From contig NZ_SLXJ01000003.1 of the NCBI RefSeq assembly GCF_004345745.1, positions 62,001-126,000 on the forward strand: 64,000 nt of DNA, given 5' to 3'. Shown one piece after another: positions 49,556 through 60,358 of the stretch; within the stretch, counting starts at the first letter, position 1; each line of letters begins with the position of its first letter. The DNA is from Nicoletella semolina (GTDB lineage: Bacteria > Pseudomonadota > Gammaproteobacteria > Enterobacterales > Pasteurellaceae). Position numbers and translations under genes: made by a program. The notes under the pieces were generated by a model. That model saw only the letters and a program-made list of their open reading frames with translations, ran no database searches and was not told the origin of the DNA.

Positions 49556-51277
49556 ATGAAGAAACTTTCTGGTGCAGAAATGATTGTCCAATCCTTGCGA
49601 GACGAAGGGGTAGAATATGTATTCGGCTACCCAGGTGGCTCAGTATTGGATATTTATGATGCGATTCATACACTCGGAGGCGTTAAGCACGTTCTTGTTC
49701 GCCACGAACAAGCCGCTGTTCATATGGCTGATGGCTATGCACGTGCAACAGGTAAGGTTGGGTGTGTGCTTGTTACATCTGGTCCTGGAGCAACAAATGC
49801 AATAACAGGCATTGCAACCGCTTATTCTGATTCTATTCCACTTGTCGTATTTTCAGGGCAAGTACCGTCCAATCTAATTGGTAGTGATGCATTCCAAGAA
49901 TGTGATATGGTAGGGGTTTCTCGTCCAGTAGTAAAACATAGCTTTCTAGTCAAACGTACTGAAGATATTCCAGAGATCATCAAAAAAGCCTTCTATATTG
50001 CTTCAACAGGTCGCCCTGGACCTGTTGTGATTGATGTACCGAAAGATGTAGTCAATCCCGCCAATAAATTTCCTTATGAATATCCGACTGAGATGTATTT
50101 ACGTTCTTATAATCCAACGGTTCAAGGACATAAAGGTCAGATTAAAAAGGCTTTAAAAGCAGTATTAGTCGCGAAGAAACCTGTGCTTTATGTTGGTGGT
50201 GGGGTTGTAATGGCAGAAGCAAGCCTGCAGGTGACCGAATTTGCTCGTAAATTGAATCTACCTGTTACCAGTTCATTAATGGGACTTGGTGCTTATCCGA
50301 GTACAGACAAACAATTCCTTGGAATGTTGGGTATGCACGGTACCTATGAAGCCAATAATGCGATGCACGATAGCGATCTTATTTTGGGCATTGGCGTACG
50401 CTTTGATGATCGTACAACGAACAATTTAGATAAATATTGCCCAAATGCCAAAGTTATTCATATTGATATCGATCCTGCCTCCATTTCAAAAACAGTTCCT
50501 GCTTATATCCCTATTGTAGGTTGTGCAAAAAATGTACTAGAGGAATTTCTATCGCTACTTGATGAAGAGAATCTTGTAAAAAATCAATCTAATCTGACCG
50601 CTTGGTGGACGCAAATCAATCAGTGGAAAGCACGTCAATGCTTAGCTTTCAACAAAGGCAACGTGATTAAACCCCAAGAAGTTATTCAAGCTGTATATAG
50701 ATTAACTCATGGTAAAGCTTATGTTACCTCTGATGTTGGGCAACACCAGATGTTTGCCGCATTGCATTACCCCTTTGATCAACCTCGTCGTTGGATCAAC
50801 TCTGGAGGGCTTGGTACAATGGGATTTGGCTTACCTGCTGCAATTGGGGTTAAATTCGCCTATCCTGATGCAACCGTCGTCTGTGTAACTGGCGATGGCA
50901 GTATTCAAATGAATATTCAAGAGCTTTCTACTGCGAAACAATACGCTACTCCAGTCGTGATTATTAATTTAAATAATCGTTTCCTTGGTATGGTGAAGCA
51001 GTGGCAAGATATTATTTATCAAGGCCGTCATTCGCAATCTTATATGAATTCTCTGCCTGATTTTGTTAAATTGGCTGAAGCCTACGGACATATTGGTATT
51101 CAGATTACAGATCCTTCTGAATTAGAGGAAAAATTAGTACAGGCATTTGAAATCAAGGATAAATTAGTCTTTGTTGATATCCTTGTGGACGAAACTGAAC
51201 ACGTTTACCCAATGCAAATTCGAGGTGAATCAATGAAAGATATGATGCTTAGTAAAACGGAGAGTACCAATGCGTAG
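49556..51277 (+). CDS. ilvI: Acetolactate synthase III large subunit
   Basis: Catalytic subunit of acetohydroxyacid synthase, the first common step of Val/Ile/Leu synthesis; thiamine diphosphate and FAD dependent. The 573-aa protein has [16 protein letters not shown], the catalytic-Glu block [16 protein letters not shown] and the thiamine-binding [12 protein letters not shown]. Its length and its adjacent 163-aa regulatory subunit match Escherichia coli IlvI-IlvH. ATG 49556 has GGAGG six bases upstream. It overlaps ilvH by eight bases. Confidence 0.97.
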   Translation: MKKLSGAEMIVQSLRDEGVEYVFGYPGGSVLDIYDAIHTLGGVKHVLVRHEQAAVHMADGYARATGKVGCVLVTSGPGATNAITGIATAYSDSIPLVVFSGQVPSNLIGSDAFQECDMVGVSRPVVKHSFLVKRTEDIPEIIKKAFYIASTGRPGPVVIDVPKDVVNPANKFPYEYPTEMYLRSYNPTVQGHKGQIKKALKAVLVAKKPVLYVGGGVVMAEASLQVTEFARKLNLPVTSSLMGLGAYPSTDKQFLGMLGMHGTYEANNAMHDSDLILGIGVRFDDRTTNNLDKYCPNAKVIHIDIDPASISKTVPAYIPIVGCAKNVLEEFLSLLDEENLVKNQSNLTAWWTQINQWKARQCLAFNKGNVIKPQEVIQAVYRLTHGKAYVTSDVGQHQMFAALHYPFDQPRRWINSGGLGTMGFGLPAAIGVKFAYPDATVVCVTGDGSIQMNIQELSTAKQYATPVVIINLNNRFLGMVKQWQDIIYQGRHSQSYMNSLPDFVKLAEAYGHIGIQITDPSELEEKLVQAFEIKDKLVFVDILVDETEHVYPMQIRGESMKDMMLSKTESTNA

Positions 51278-51761
51278 AACATTATCCGTCCTTTTAGAGA
51301 ATGAATCAGGAGCACTTTCTCGTGTAATTGGGCTTTTTTCTCAACGTGGCTTTAATATAGAAAGTCTCACGGTTGCACCAACTGATGACGAAAGCCTATC
51401 TCGTATGACCATTGTTGCCCAAGGTGATGAAAAAGAACTTGAGCAAATAGAAAAACAGCTACATAAACTTATCAATGTTTTCAAAATCACGAATTTAAGT
51501 CATTGTGAACACGTTGAACGTGAGATTTTATTGCTTAAAGTTCGAGCGACAGGGAGCAGTCGAGATGAACTTAAACGAATGGTTGATATATTTCGTGGGC
51601 AGATTGTGGACATTACACCAAAACAATATACGGTTCAACTTTCGGGTACTAGCGATAAACTTAATGCTTTTATTGAAGCAATTAAAGCAGAGACGAGCAT
51701 CATTGAGATCGTCCGTTCTGGTGTGATAAGCCTCTCTCGTGGGGATAAGCATTGTTTGTAG
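51270..51761 (+). CDS. ilvH: Acetolactate synthase III small (regulatory) subunit
   Basis: The 163-aa regulatory subunit has an N-terminal ACT domain ([31 protein letters not shown]) that in Escherichia coli binds valine for feedback inhibition. The C-terminal IlvH domain follows. The residues [13 protein letters not shown] that form the valine pocket look conserved. It overlaps ilvI by eight bases and needs IlvI for activity. Confidence 0.97.
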   Translation: MRRTLSVLLENESGALSRVIGLFSQRGFNIESLTVAPTDDESLSRMTIVAQGDEKELEQIEKQLHKLINVFKITNLSHCEHVEREILLLKVRATGSSRDELKRMVDIFRGQIVDITPKQYTVQLSGTSDKLNAFIEAIKAETSIIEIVRSGVISLSRGDKHCL

Positions 51762-51806
51762 CATAGCTGACGAACAATGCTGGAAAATAATTTACCCATC
51801 TACTCA

Positions 51807-51853
51807 ATGGGCAACTATATCTGGTTTTTCTTGAACTAAACATAGTTGCCCAT
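51807..51853. repeat. perfect 12-bp inverted repeat between ilvH and mukB
   Basis: ATGGGCAACTAT (51807-51818) and ATAGTTGCCCAT (51842-51853) pair perfectly across a 23-base spacer containing CTGGTTTTTCTTG. CCCAT at 51794-51798 can pair alternatively with the left arm. It is in the convergent gap and may terminate one or both transcripts, though no T run follows the stem. Confidence 0.55.
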
Positions 51854-51930
51854 CAATGTGCTTAATAAGCAATACTTTTCTTTTCCAACTTCAGCTATAC
51901 CGCACTGAAAATATGAAGAAAGCATTTTAC

Positions 51931-54900
51931 TTATTTCTGCCCAAAGCCTTTTAACCCAACCACGTGAACGTATTCTTGACTATTGGCAATCTTACGCACA
52001 AGTTTATAGGTTGTACCTCGTTCTGGACTGATATTTTCAGGTGCTGCAATTAATAGCTGCATATCCAAACGTTCACATAATTCAAAGAGTGTGTTAATTG
52101 ATAACGCATCAAGTCGAGCGGCTTCATCAAGGAACAATAAGCGACAAGGAAGTATATCTTTTGCTCGCAAGCGACGACTTTCTTCCTCCCAACTTTGTAC
52201 CACCATCAGCAAAATAGACATACCTGTTCCAATGGCCTCTCCTGTTGAAAGTGCATTACTTTCTGCACGCAGCCAGCCATCTGCACCACGGAACGTCTCA
52301 ACTTCAAGGTTAAGATAATTACGATAATCTAGTAACTCTTCTCCTATCGTCTGTGGTGTACGTTGTCCCATTTCAATATGAGGATTAACTCGTTTATACA
52401 ACATTGCAAGTGCTTCAGAGAAGCTCAATTTTTGGCTCTCAAATAAATCACTGTGTTGCTCACGATCGCTTGAAAGAGCATTCAGCAAAATAGCGTGAGT
52501 ATCACGAATATTGACTACTAATCTGACCCCTTTTACTTGCCCAAAAGCGATATTCTGTAGTCCTTGGTTAAGCTGGAGAATACGATTTTGCTCACGCTGA
52601 ATAGTTTTGCGTAAAATATTCGCAACACTTTCCGCACTAATGGCTAATTTTTTCTCTCGACTAGTTAGTTCATTCGTCAAGCGAGATAATTCAATTTCCA
52701 TCTGCTCAATCGCATCGATCGGATCATCGGTTTTGATAATATCTTGACGAATTCTTTCTCTTAGATGTTGATAGACCGAAATAAAAAACGCCACTTTATT
52801 TTCTGGTTTGCGATTATCTTCAGATGCTCGCAAGCTATCACGCAGATATTCGTTATCAGCCACAGCGGTACGCAATGCACCCAATGCTTTATCTGAAATC
52901 GAACGTAATTCTTCCGCAGATTGATAAGCGAGTTCACGGCGATTTAAGCGTTTTTCCACATCACTGTTGCGTGATAAATTTTGCACCAAACACCAACTGG
53001 CTTTTGCCTGTACCACAATTTCACGCTGACTGCGGTAATGTCGCTCTGCCTTTTTGACGCCTTGTGTAAGATTGTTCATTTCTGCTTCAATCACAGCAAG
53101 CTGCTTATCAAGGTAATTTTTGCGAGTACGCAAATTTTGCAGGCGTTGTTGTAACTCATCTCTGCGAGCAGTTGCACGTTCTACTGCCCCTTCATCATTT
53201 TGTTCAATGCCATACTCTCGCATTTCTCGTTGCAGTTCAGCTAGCATCTGATTTTTCGCTTCATAGGCACTTTTTAACGAAGTCAGCACTTGGTTATACT
53301 GCGATAACTGATTTTGAGCTTGGCGTAGCCCTTCACGAGCCTGTTCACGTTCTCGTTGAGCATTGTCTAAACGCTGACGAAGCTGCTCGTTTAAGCCTGT
53401 TCCTTCGGTACTCAACGTCTCATTATAACTAAAATGTAAACGTCGATTTTTAATATCAGCCAAACTAAATACTTTCTGTTGTAGCAATTTTTGCCGTTCA
53501 ACTAACCGCTTATAGCTGTCTTGTAAGGCATCAAATTGACTTGGATCGCTTTTTAATGCTGCTGCAATCGGTTCTAATTGAGATAGATAACTACCGAATT
53601 GGCGAATATATTGCTCATCTTCTTGAGCTTCCAGCCACTGTTCGTGGCAAACTTCTACTCGTTCTAGCAAGCTATCATCTGCGAGTAAATCAAGTTGAGG
53701 CAATATTCTGTTCAATAATTGTAATTGTGATTTGCTATGTTCTAATTGATGGCGTAGTTGTTGCTCTTGCGTCGTGATTTGGTTTAGATTACGCTCAATT
53801 TCTGCACGTCTTTGTGCAATCTGTTGCATTGCTGTTTCAGGATTAGGCTGGAAGGCAAAACTTAAATGTGTCCCCACAAATTCACTCAAATGCTGATGTA
53901 AACGCTGGCATTTTTGTACTTCAAACGCACACTCTGCGTGTTCTTCTGCTGTGTTATCACGCTCTATTTTTAATTTTTCTAGCTGTTTCTCTCGAGACGC
54001 TCGCCCAAATACCGCAAATTCAGGGAATTTGGAATAACGCCACTGACGGTTCGATAATTCAACCACCACACCATCAGCCAGCTCCTGAGCATCAAACACG
54101 TTATCGTCAAAGGCATTTGGATCGCCTTCAATGAGATAAAGATTATCAGGGCAATCCTCTAACTCCACTAGCTGATGTTTAATCGCTGCTAAATCTCTTA
54201 CCACAATCGCTTGGCGAGCCTCACCATACAAGGCAGAAAAATAAGGAGCATCTTCTAACGACACATCGTCATACAGTTCTGATAAAAGCACACCACCAAA
54301 TTTTTCAGCAAGGTGGTTTAGACGACTATCCTCTGCACCATCTGGCTGGCTCAGACGGCTAATTTGATCATCTAGCCGCTGTTCAACTCGTGCCAATTCA
54401 TCTCTAGCTAATGTCGCTTCACGCTCACGTTTTAACACCTCTTGCATAAATGCCATGACAGATTGACTTGCTTCAAACGTCTGCCCACATTGCTCTTGCA
54501 AACGTGCGAGTGCAGATTGTGCAGTGTGCCACGCTGGGGCATTTTGTGCTAGCTGTTGATGCTGCTGGGTAAGCTGCTCTCGTTGCTGACGCAAGCTAGA
54601 ACGCTCTTCAACACGCTCGGATAACTCGTGTTCTAAATTGGCTAACAGTGCTTGTTGTTGCTCACAATAGCTTTCTAATTCATCTGCATTTGCCAACGCT
54701 ACTTGTGATTTCTCATTAAACTCATCAAATAGACGCTGTGCATTTTTTTGTTGTGCTAGACGCTGCTCAAGCTCTGCAAATTTTTGGCGTAAAATGACCG
54801 CTTGTTGAGCTTGTGCTTTCTGATTTGGGTAGTTATCAAGTAAGGTTTTTGCAGTTTCCCAAGCATTTAAGCGGTCTGTTTCGCCCGAAATTTTACAAAC

Positions 54901-56397
54901 CAAATGGTAGGCCTTATCGAACTGGCTTTTCGCCATATCAGAAAGCGATAAACGCTGTTCTAAATCAAAAACTTGGTCAGTAATTTCTTCAGCTTGTGCG
55001 GAAAATTCAACGTGGTAATCGTCCACATTATGCAAATCAAGGTGAGGCAAGCCGCACAGCTGCTTCGCTTTTTCCAGTGCTACAACCGCTTGTTGATACT
55101 GCAATGCACGGGTTTGTTGTGCATCAAGTGCTTGTTGATAATCAGCTAATTCCTCTCGTAACGATTCGACAACCTCTTCAGCTTCATCGGTTCGAGCTTG
55201 TGCTTCTTCAGCTTGTGCTTGTACCTCTTCCAATGCTATCTGTTGCTCTTCTAGTTTTTCGTTCAGCTCTTCAACTTCATCTTGATAACGTTCTATTTTT
55301 TCGTGATGCCGTACGGCATTCATCACCACATTTAGCTGATTAGCCGCATTGTTGTATTCTGTTTCAAGCCCAATTTCTCCCTCATTTAGCTCGGCAATCT
55401 CTCGGCTAAATTCGACAAAGCGTTGCTGCTCTGTAACCATTTTGAGTTTGGATTGATACCATTCTTGGCGTTTTTCTAAAGCTTGTTGAACATTACCACG
55501 CCGTTCATTGGCATGACGCATATAATCCGCAGAGACATAATTGGTGGACTCGGTAATAAGCTGCCTAAACATATCACGATCAGATTGCGTCACTTTAATC
55601 GCCTCTAGCGTCATACGATTTTCACGCAATGCCGATTCCATATCTTGGAATGCTTGGCGTACCCCTGTATTTTCGGGTAACAAATAATCACGCAATGATT
55701 TAGTGATGACACTTGAAATACCGCCGTATAATGAGGCTTCAATGAGTTTATAAAATTTACTCCGATCCGAGGAAGAGCGTAATCGTTTAGGAATAATCCC
55801 TAAATCAAATAATACGCTGTGGTAATCGGTAATCGAATGATATTGCTTGAACTGCACTTCGCTGCCTTCAAATGCATCTTTTAAATCTTGTAAAGACAAC
55901 ACTCGGGCATTTTTATCGCCAATTTGCTCGGTTAGAAGACTGATCACTGATGCAGAACTTGGATAATTCTGCAGAGAAAACGGACGAATATCCACTTTTT
56001 TATCTCGTCCTGCAATTTGCTGCAACCGTACCCCTGTTATCACACGTTGCTGGCGAGAATTCTCACTTTCCAACACAGCATAACAAACGCCAGCTTTTAA
56101 CTTGCCATATAGTCCTTTATCTCGGCTGCTTGATGTTGAGCCAGCTTCGGTCGTGTTGCGGAAATTTAACAAGGTCAAATCAGGAATCAATGCAGTTACA
56201 AATCCTGCCATTGTCGTCGATTTTCCCGCCCCATTTCCACCTGATAAAGTGGTGACAAGCTGATCTAAATCGAAAGTACGAGCAAAAAAACCATTCCAGT
56301 TAATTAACGTTAAGGAAAGAAATTTTCCACGAAGTACTTCTTCTTGGCGTGCAAGCGGTGCATTTTGTGTATGATTTTGCAATTCAACCTGTTCCAT
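51931..56397 (-). CDS. mukB: Chromosome condensin MukB
   Basis: MukB is the SMC-like ATPase of the MukBEF condensin that compacts and segregates the chromosome. The 1,488-aa protein has Walker [10 protein letters not shown] (53-61), long coiled coils interrupted by a hinge near the middle and the C-terminal head. The head carries the signature [15 protein letters not shown] and Walker [15 protein letters not shown]. Length is near the Escherichia coli protein (1,486). Its start overlaps the mukE stop by one base (TAATG), so translation is coupled to mukE. Confidence 0.98.
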   Translation of the reverse strand: MEQVELQNHTQNAPLARQEEVLRGKFLSLTLINWNGFFARTFDLDQLVTTLSGGNGAGKSTTMAGFVTALIPDLTLLNFRNTTEAGSTSSSRDKGLYGKLKAGVCYAVLESENSRQQRVITGVRLQQIAGRDKKVDIRPFSLQNYPSSASVISLLTEQIGDKNARVLSLQDLKDAFEGSEVQFKQYHSITDYHSVLFDLGIIPKRLRSSSDRSKFYKLIEASLYGGISSVITKSLRDYLLPENTGVRQAFQDMESALRENRMTLEAIKVTQSDRDMFRQLITESTNYVSADYMRHANERRGNVQQALEKRQEWYQSKLKMVTEQQRFVEFSREIAELNEGEIGLETEYNNAANQLNVVMNAVRHHEKIERYQDEVEELNEKLEEQQIALEEVQAQAEEAQARTDEAEEVVESLREELADYQQALDAQQTRALQYQQAVVALEKAKQLCGLPHLDLHNVDDYHVEFSAQAEEITDQVFDLEQRLSLSDMAKSQFDKAYHLVCKISGETDRLNAWETAKTLLDNYPNQKAQAQQAVILRQKFAELEQRLAQQKNAQRLFDEFNEKSQVALANADELESYCEQQQALLANLEHELSERVEERSSLRQQREQLTQQHQQLAQNAPAWHTAQSALARLQEQCGQTFEASQSVMAFMQEVLKREREATLARDELARVEQRLDDQISRLSQPDGAEDSRLNHLAEKFGGVLLSELYDDVSLEDAPYFSALYGEARQAIVVRDLAAIKHQLVELEDCPDNLYLIEGDPNAFDDNVFDAQELADGVVVELSNRQWRYSKFPEFAVFGRASREKQLEKLKIERDNTAEEHAECAFEVQKCQRLHQHLSEFVGTHLSFAFQPNPETAMQQIAQRRAEIERNLNQITTQEQQLRHQLEHSKSQLQLLNRILPQLDLLADDSLLERVEVCHEQWLEAQEDEQYIRQFGSYLSQLEPIAAALKSDPSQFDALQDSYKRLVERQKLLQQKVFSLADIKNRRLHFSYNETLSTEGTGLNEQLRQRLDNAQREREQAREGLRQAQNQLSQYNQVLTSLKSAYEAKNQMLAELQREMREYGIEQNDEGAVERATARRDELQQRLQNLRTRKNYLDKQLAVIEAEMNNLTQGVKKAERHYRSQREIVVQAKASWCLVQNLSRNSDVEKRLNRRELAYQSAEELRSISDKALGALRTAVADNEYLRDSLRASEDNRKPENKVAFFISVYQHLRERIRQDIIKTDDPIDAIEQMEIELSRLTNELTSREKKLAISAESVANILRKTIQREQNRILQLNQGLQNIAFGQVKGVRLVVNIRDTHAILLNALSSDREQHSDLFESQKLSFSEALAMLYKRVNPHIEMGQRTPQTIGEELLDYRNYLNLEVETFRGADGWLRAESNALSTGEAIGTGMSILLMVVQSWEEESRRLRAKDILPCRLLFLDEAARLDALSINTLFELCERLDMQLLIAAPENISPERGTTYKLVRKIANSQEYVHVVGLKGFGQK

Positions 56398-57128
56398 TAT
56401 TCTTCCTCGCCTTGTTCAATTTCATCATCAATGCATTCTGCATTTTCATCACCAAAAGTAACCGCTTGTTCCCCCCCCCTGCTTTGCTGATTAGGAACTG
56501 TTGCTTCCCCTTCTCGAATTAAGCGTAACTGAGCCTCTCGAATATCATCACCTACTCGCACATCAGCACCAAAGCGGAAAACAGATTCAGAAATCACAAA
56601 TTTTTTACTCGTTTGATCGCCCACTCGAGTAATGATACCTATTCGTTGTAAGCGACGTAACGCACCGCCTACTTTTTCCGCTAATTTTGCTTTATCTAAA
56701 TCTGAGCCTGTTGAGCGAGGATTGACCGCTTTTAGCAATTTTGATTCATCTGCCAAATTTAATAATTCATTATACACTTCATCGTAGCTAAAAATGCCCT
56801 GCTGTGCCAGTCGCTCTGGACTCAAATAGAGGTAACATAACACTTTCCCCACGAGCATTTCCATCTCACTCATCGCACTGCGTGTAATCAATGTTGTTGC
56901 TTTAGGACGCAAATAGAAAAAACCTTCTGGAGCACGAATCAAATCCACATTATAACGGCGATAAAATAGTTCTAATTCTGTTTGATAATCCATCAAAAAA
57001 GCGTGTTCATCAAGGCTCTCTATACTGATATGCCGCCCAGAACGTAACTGGCTATCAAGTGATGGAAAGATAGAATTGGCAATCGCTTGTGCCAGTTTGG
57101 TTGGAATTACATTTTGGGAATCAGTCAT
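56397..57128 (-). CDS. mukE: MukE, condensin kite subunit (with internal G9 tract)
   Basis: MukE bridges MukF and MukB. The 243-aa protein has tandem winged-helix domains ([41 protein letters not shown]) and an acidic C-terminal tail ending EIEQGEEE. Near the end a run of nine G (nine C at 56471-56479) encodes Arg-Gly-Gly-Glu directly next to an uptake signal (GAACAAGCGGTT). Loss of one G keeps the frame open into mukB; gain of one stops about ten codons on. The start is 23 bases after the endonuclease stop, with a moderate AAGAGA site. Confidence 0.95.
   Translation of the reverse strand: MTDSQNVIPTKLAQAIANSIFPSLDSQLRSGRHISIESLDEHAFLMDYQTELELFYRRYNVDLIRAPEGFFYLRPKATTLITRSAMSEMEMLVGKVLCYLYLSPERLAQQGIFSYDEVYNELLNLADESKLLKAVNPRSTGSDLDKAKLAEKVGGALRRLQRIGIITRVGDQTSKKFVISESVFRFGADVRVGDDIREAQLRLIREGEATVPNQQSRGGEQAVTFGDENAECIDDEIEQGEEE
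56471..56479 (-). repeat. G9 homopolymer within mukE
   Basis: Nine consecutive C on the plus strand (G on the coding strand) interrupt otherwise AT-rich sequence. Such tracts are mutable by slipped-strand mispairing in Pasteurellaceae. The length is at the low end for efficient phase variation. Confidence 0.6.
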
Positions 57129-57151
57129 TTTTATTCTCTTAAAACTTGTAT

Positions 57152-57895
57152 TTAAATATCAAATAATTCTGTTGGATCAATTTTGAATTGCAGCATATTT
57201 GCCGTTTTTCTACCATTATCTCCACCTTTGCGTTGAATAGTAACACGTCCCAATTTAAGTGATCCTCTTGGTGAAATTTCAACACAGCCTTGTCCATAAT
57301 GCTGTAATACATCATTAATGTTTTTTAAGACCCAACGAGCGTTATCCTTTATTTTCTGAGCAACTAAAACCCACTCCGCTGAGAATTCACCTCGACCACG
57401 AATAATATCCGTTAGGACTAAAATCTTATTTTTCTCAAACCAATTAACAACTAATTTTTGCTCATTTTCTGAAAATTCACTAAAAAACATTCTTTTTCGA
57501 TTTTTAGGTGCTGAAATACTCGGCTCTAATTCTCCAGTAAAATGTTTTAATATACGACAAATCTCATCATTAAATTGCCACATTAATTGATAACTATTCA
57601 CCCATCTTTTATCTATTTGGTTAAAACCACGGCGATTACTAACCAATTTTACCTGAATATTTCTTATATCTATATTTTCTTGATAAAAAATAAAAACCTG
57701 AACATTAATATCCGCTTTATACCCTGATAAAACAACTGCTTTAACATTTTTGACCTGATCTAAGTCATATCCCATTATTTTTAGCCATTCTTGTGCCTCC
57801 AAATATTGCTCCCAATGGTTAAATCTATTAGCAATATCTCGTTCATTTTTAAAACCATTTCGAGCAGTTTTAGAACCTAATTTAATCAAATCCAT
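57152..57895 (-). CDS. Type II restriction endonuclease, HinP1I-like (predicted GCGC)
   Basis: A 247-aa protein that I recognise as closely resembling R.HinP1I of Haemophilus influenzae P1, which cleaves G/CGC and is also 247 residues. The catalytic residues fall at identical numbers: Asp62, Gln81 and Lys83 (AD-X18-QVK, where HinP1I has SD-X18-QXK). The start [11 protein letters not shown] and the C-terminal block [14 protein letters not shown] and [11 protein letters not shown] also match my memory of that enzyme. It starts immediately after the methyltransferase stop (TAA ATG). The DNA is visibly more AT-rich than its muk neighbours. Confidence 0.88.
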   Translation of the reverse strand: MDLIKLGSKTARNGFKNERDIANRFNHWEQYLEAQEWLKIMGYDLDQVKNVKAVVLSGYKADINVQVFIFYQENIDIRNIQVKLVSNRRGFNQIDKRWVNSYQLMWQFNDEICRILKHFTGELEPSISAPKNRKRMFFSEFSENEQKLVVNWFEKNKILVLTDIIRGRGEFSAEWVLVAQKIKDNARWVLKNINDVLQHYGQGCVEISPRGSLKLGRVTIQRKGGDNGRKTANMLQFKIDPTELFDI

Positions 57896-58867
57896 TTAAA
57901 CCTCTAATGCTTTTAATAATTGCTGTGCCAGTTTCTGAATAACAGTGACTGTCATTGCATTTCCAGCTTGAGCTAAAACTCTACTATCAGGCAAGTTGTG
58001 TTCAATGACTTTTTCAGCTATGTCTTTAGGAAAACCTTGTAAGCGTAGTGCTTCATAGCCACTGAGTTTGCGTAGTTTTCCATTTTTAGTATATAAAATG
58101 CCATGTCGCCCTGTTCGCAAAGTTGGACTTTTTCTATCATATACTCTAAAGTCGGATTGTCGCCAATCTATAATTGTGTAATCCTTTTCCAAAAACGAGG
58201 TTAAATCATATTTCCCTTGATTATATTTATTATTTAAATATTTTTGGAAGGTAGGCGAATAAATATCAAACTCATAATCTCGTTTATCATTCAAATAAAA
58301 CTGAATATCTTGCTCTTTACCTAATCCATCTTTTCTTTGGGGGAACTGGTAAGGTTTATGTTTAATATCTTTGCGAATTCCAACAAAATATGCTCTTTCA
58401 CGCATTTGTGGTACACCATAAAATTGGCTATCTAACACTTCAAAAGAGACATCGTAACCTGCATTATCCAATAAAGATAAAATGACATTAAGTGTCTTAC
58501 CGTTATTATGATTTACGATGCCTTTTACATTTTCTAAAAGAAAATAAGGCACATTTTTCCAAGTTAATATATCAACTAAGTGATAGATAATTTGCCCTCT
58601 ATCGTCATTAAAACCCGTTCTTTTTCCTGCTATCGAAAACGTTTGGCAAGGGAATCCAGCCAACATAAGATCAAAATCAGGCAATGCAGGAATATTCAAT
58701 TGAGATAAATCCCCTAAGTTCCCTTTATCACCAAAAAAAAGCTGATACGTTAAATCTGCTATGGGATCAATTTCACTATGCCCAACGCATTTCATAGCAC
58801 AAAGCTCTAAACCTAAGCGACCTGCACCAATACCAGAGCAAAAATCCATAAATGTTAATGTTTTCAT
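57896..58867 (-). CDS. DNA (cytosine-5-)-methyltransferase, partner of the HinP1I-like enzyme
   Basis: A 323-aa C5-cytosine methyltransferase with motifs in normal order: I MDFCSGIGAGRLG, IV GFPCQTFSIAG (catalytic Cys74), VI ENVKG (Glu112), VIII QMRERAYFVG, a target-recognition region of about 70 residues, IX LSGYEALRLQGFP and X AGNAMTVTVIQKLA. I use ATG 58867; the longer frame begins with TTG inside mukF. It begins four bases after the mukF stop and ends directly at the endonuclease ATG. Predicted to modify GCGC by its pairing with the endonuclease. Confidence 0.92.
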   Translation of the reverse strand: MKTLTFMDFCSGIGAGRLGLELCAMKCVGHSEIDPIADLTYQLFFGDKGNLGDLSQLNIPALPDFDLMLAGFPCQTFSIAGKRTGFNDDRGQIIYHLVDILTWKNVPYFLLENVKGIVNHNNGKTLNVILSLLDNAGYDVSFEVLDSQFYGVPQMRERAYFVGIRKDIKHKPYQFPQRKDGLGKEQDIQFYLNDKRDYEFDIYSPTFQKYLNNKYNQGKYDLTSFLEKDYTIIDWRQSDFRVYDRKSPTLRTGRHGILYTKNGKLRKLSGYEALRLQGFPKDIAEKVIEHNLPDSRVLAQAGNAMTVTVIQKLAQQLLKALEV

Positions 58868-58871
58868 TACA

Positions 58872-60203
58872 CTACTTATTGTATTGATCAATCACATTTG
58901 CCTGCACCGCTGCCCCTTCTTGATTAATTGCTTTCCATTCAGGGTAAATCGCTTGGCTATCTCGACTTGCGATGCCTAATTTGACCGCTTGATCTACGAT
59001 AATTTTAGCCACATCAAAATGTCGAGAAAGAGGGTATTTTTCAAGCTGCTCTCGCAAAATTGCACTCAAATCTAGTGGAGTCTCCTGTTCACGATAAGGA
59101 GATAGCTGTGCTTGCATAATCTCAATAATTTGCTCTTGAACTTCTGAAAGTGTTTCAAATTCAAGTTCTGAAGGCAGTTCACCCACTGCATCAGCCTCAT
59201 TTAATTCTGTCTCATCATCACGTAAATCCACTAAAGGCTCGGCTTTTGCTGTGTAGAGATACCAAGGTTGGTCGAAATAGTGTTGTATAGAATGGCGTAA
59301 GCGCTGCCCAAATACTCGATTTTTATCCATATCAATGGCAGTACGGATAAATTTATGCACATGGCGGTCATAACCGATCCAAAGGTCTATCGCCTGCTGT
59401 CCCCAGCTAATAATGCGATCCAACTTATTCTGTAAATTCACCACTAATTGATCTACAAAATCTAATTCAGCACGCCCAATTAGGCAGGTTTGAATGCGTA
59501 ATAACTGTGCTTGTAACTTATCCCCTGCTGCGTTTAAGGTATCTTGCAACTCGCGTAGGTTAGCCGATGTTTCATCTAATAATTGCTGACAACTTACAAT
59601 CGCCTCGTGCCAATTTTGGCTTAATAACAGAGCAATCCGTTCACGAATTTGTTGCTGGTTTTCATCCATCATTCGCTGTGAAAGATCAATACTATCGAAA
59701 ATTTCTGCAACAGAATATTTAAGTGGTGCAAAAACTTGGTTACGCCAAAAACGCTCATCGCCATCTTCCTCTGCTGAAATAGAAGCACGCTGAATTTCAT
59801 CAGCAACAATCGAAAGTTGAATAGAAAGACGTAAGGTTGAAAATTCTCGTTGGCGAACATAATAATCGGCAATCCCAACACCAAGCGGAGTCAAGCGATA
59901 GATGGAGAGTCCTTCAGTAAACTCACTACTGAAACGGTTTAAAAAGCGTTGTTTTACCAAGTCATTAATTGCGTAGTTTGCACGTTGAACTAGGGTTGCA
60001 TCAGACTGCTCAAACACAAGGGAAACATGACGAAAAAGATCAATCAAATCCGTCTCAACTAATTCACCGTCAGACTGTTCTGTATTATACAAAGAAATTG
60101 CTAGTAAAAAGGCAAGGCGTTCGGTTGATAGGGACAAAGAAAATTCACGGCTTTTTGTCCACGAAATTAATTCTGGCAATGTTTGTGCTAATTGATTATA
60201 CAT
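58872..60203 (-). CDS. mukF: MukF, condensin kleisin subunit
   Basis: MukF is the dimeric kleisin linking the MukB heads. The 443-aa protein starts with a winged-helix dimerisation domain ([28 protein letters not shown]), followed by the helical middle region and the C-terminal winged helix near [27 protein letters not shown]. Length matches Escherichia coli MukF (440). It is the first gene of the muk operon, with topA upstream on the same strand. Normally mukE follows directly; here the restriction-modification pair intervenes. Confidence 0.96.
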   Translation of the reverse strand: MYNQLAQTLPELISWTKSREFSLSLSTERLAFLLAISLYNTEQSDGELVETDLIDLFRHVSLVFEQSDATLVQRANYAINDLVKQRFLNRFSSEFTEGLSIYRLTPLGVGIADYYVRQREFSTLRLSIQLSIVADEIQRASISAEEDGDERFWRNQVFAPLKYSVAEIFDSIDLSQRMMDENQQQIRERIALLLSQNWHEAIVSCQQLLDETSANLRELQDTLNAAGDKLQAQLLRIQTCLIGRAELDFVDQLVVNLQNKLDRIISWGQQAIDLWIGYDRHVHKFIRTAIDMDKNRVFGQRLRHSIQHYFDQPWYLYTAKAEPLVDLRDDETELNEADAVGELPSELEFETLSEVQEQIIEIMQAQLSPYREQETPLDLSAILREQLEKYPLSRHFDVAKIIVDQAVKLGIASRDSQAIYPEWKAINQEGAAVQANVIDQYNK

Positions 60204-60275
60204 AACAGCCTATACAGAATGACTAAAAATGGATTCTATTCTACCGAAAGCAAGCAAAATAGGGAAGTGAAAGGA

Positions 60276-60331
60276 AAAAAGACCTATTTTTCTATAAATA
60301 GGTCTTTGCAAAAAATAGGTCTTTGCAAAAA
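60276..60331 (-). terminator. topA terminator with a duplicated arm
   Basis: On the minus strand AAAGACCTATTTA-TAGAA-AAATAGGTCTTT folds into a 12-bp hairpin followed by six T. The 5' arm lies in a perfect 17-bp tandem duplication (ATAGGTCTTTGCAAAAA at 60298-60314 and 60315-60331), so two alternative 5' arms compete for one 3' arm. Confidence 0.75.
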
Positions 60332-60358
60332 ATGTATTAAAATCACCCCTTGTAGTGC

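Noticed and set aside
52091-56255. Several plus-strand open frames of 70-115 codons within the mukB region
   Set aside because: They are antisense shadows of mukB, which has continuous family-level similarity along its full length.
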